Assembly (NCBI GenBank): GCA_028692535.1
Contig: JAQUXD010000061.1
Location: 1 to 6,737 of the forward strand
Length of the DNA stretch: 6,737 bases
Direction: 5' to 3'
Source of the DNA: Eubacteriales bacterium
GTDB lineage: Bacteria; Bacillota; Clostridia; Peptostreptococcales; Anaerovoracaceae
The translations under genes and the position numbers were made by a program. The notes beneath the pieces were generated by a model, which was not told where the DNA came from, did no database searches, and saw only the letters and a list, made by a program, of their open reading frames with translations. Position 1 is the first letter of the stretch, and the number at the start of each line of letters is the position of its first letter. Positions 6,231 through 6,737 of the stretch are shown in pieces.

Positions 6231-6737
6231 CATCAAGATCTACAATAACATTGCCGAAGAAGGCCTGGCCGGCCTGGGGGATTGCTTCAAAAGAACAGAC
6301 ACTCTGAAAAATGCCGACTGCATGATCCTTCGAAGCACTGATCTTCACGAAAAAGTATTTCCGAAAAGTCTTCTGGCCATCGCACGGGCAGGTGCCGGCG
6401 TCAACAATATTCCTCTGGAACGCTGCGCCCGGGACGGCATCGTGGTATTCAACACGCCCGGCGCCAATGCCAATGCCGTAAAAGAGTTGGTCCTGACGGG
6501 TCTGCTCATGGCTGCCAGAAATGTTCCCGAAGCCATAGAATGGGTCAAGGATCTAAAGGAAGACGTAGTCGATGCCGTAGAGAAGTATAAAGGAAAATTT
6601 GCGGGTCACGAAGTGATGTCCCGCACCATCGGTGTGGTGGGTCTGGGCGCTGTAGGAGTTCTGGTCGCCAATGCGGCAGAAGACCTGGGGATGAAAGTGA
6701 TCGGCTACGATCCATATATTACTGTGGATTCCGCACA
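6223..6737 (+). CDS. serA: D-3-phosphoglycerate dehydrogenase, N-terminal 171 residues (runs off right edge)
   Basis: The frame from ATG 6223 is open to the window end (171 codons plus 2 nt). It belongs to the D-isomer-specific 2-hydroxyacid dehydrogenases. RAGAGVNNIPLE (55-66) and NTPGANANAVKELV (77-90) are the substrate-domain signatures of phosphoglycerate dehydrogenase. The NAD-binding domain opens with IGVVGLGAVG (136-145), a GxGxxG-type loop, and Asp163 (GYDPY) lies where NAD ribose is bound. The enzyme oxidises 3-phosphoglycerate to 3-phosphohydroxypyruvate, the substrate of the SerC encoded just upstream. The N-terminal domain is short: the RAGAGVNNI motif comes at residue 55, consistent with the compact SerA forms common in Clostridia. 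The catalytic Arg/Glu/His and any regulatory ACT domain lie beyond the window, so feedback control by serine cannot be judged. Confidence 0.93.
   Translation, partial: MYNIKIYNNIAEEGLAGLGDCFKRTDTLKNADCMILRSTDLHEKVFPKSLLAIARAGAGVNNIPLERCARDGIVVFNTPGANANAVKELVLTGLLMAARNVPEAIEWVKDLKEDVVDAVEKYKGKFAGHEVMSRTIGVVGLGAVGVLVANAAEDLGMKVIGYDPYITVDSA

Noticed and set aside
5649..6236. Minus-strand open frame of 195 codons
   Set aside because: It is antisense to serC, where the PLP lysine and C-terminal signature are intact on the plus strand; it resembles no protein family I know.

Overview
The window reads as an ordinary chromosomal segment of a mid-GC, Gram-positive bacterium, most likely a clostridial member of the Bacillota. 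The basis is the strong AGGAGG-type ribosome binding sites, the sigma-A-like promoters, the exclusive use of TAA at all four visible stop codons, and the gene set: a DUF1292 protein, a COG2509 FAD oxidoreductase, a membrane-anchored PBP5-type carboxypeptidase and a compact serC-serA pair. Species cannot be told from the sequence alone. I see no RNA gene, insertion sequence, phage gene, CRISPR array or integration scar. Coding density is high, and the longest gap between genes is 130 bp.

Left part, minus strand, read right to left: a divergent promoter region near 5040-5075 drives a D-alanyl-D-alanine carboxypeptidase (3614-4996). After a 27-nt gap it is followed by uvrC, nucleotide excision repair subunit C (1718-3586). 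Immediately behind the uvrC stop lies a well-formed promoter (1686-1714) for a two-gene unit: a very acidic 99-residue DUF1292 protein (1346-1645) and, one base later, a COG2509-type FAD-dependent oxidoreductase whose C-terminal end runs off the left edge (1-1344).

Right part, plus strand: serC, phosphoserine aminotransferase (5127-6230), overlaps by 8 nt the start of serA, D-3-phosphoglycerate dehydrogenase (6223 to beyond 6737). Together these give the first two steps of serine synthesis from 3-phosphoglycerate. The third enzyme, SerB phosphatase, is not in view.

The functions visible are peptidoglycan trimming, DNA repair, serine synthesis and an uncharacterised redox pair. No previously undescribed system stands out. 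The most worthwhile details are the interleaved divergent promoters between the carboxypeptidase and serC with an 8-bp inverted repeat on their flanks, the tightly coupled DUF1292/COG2509 pair of unknown function, and the charged cytoplasmic tail on the carboxypeptidase.
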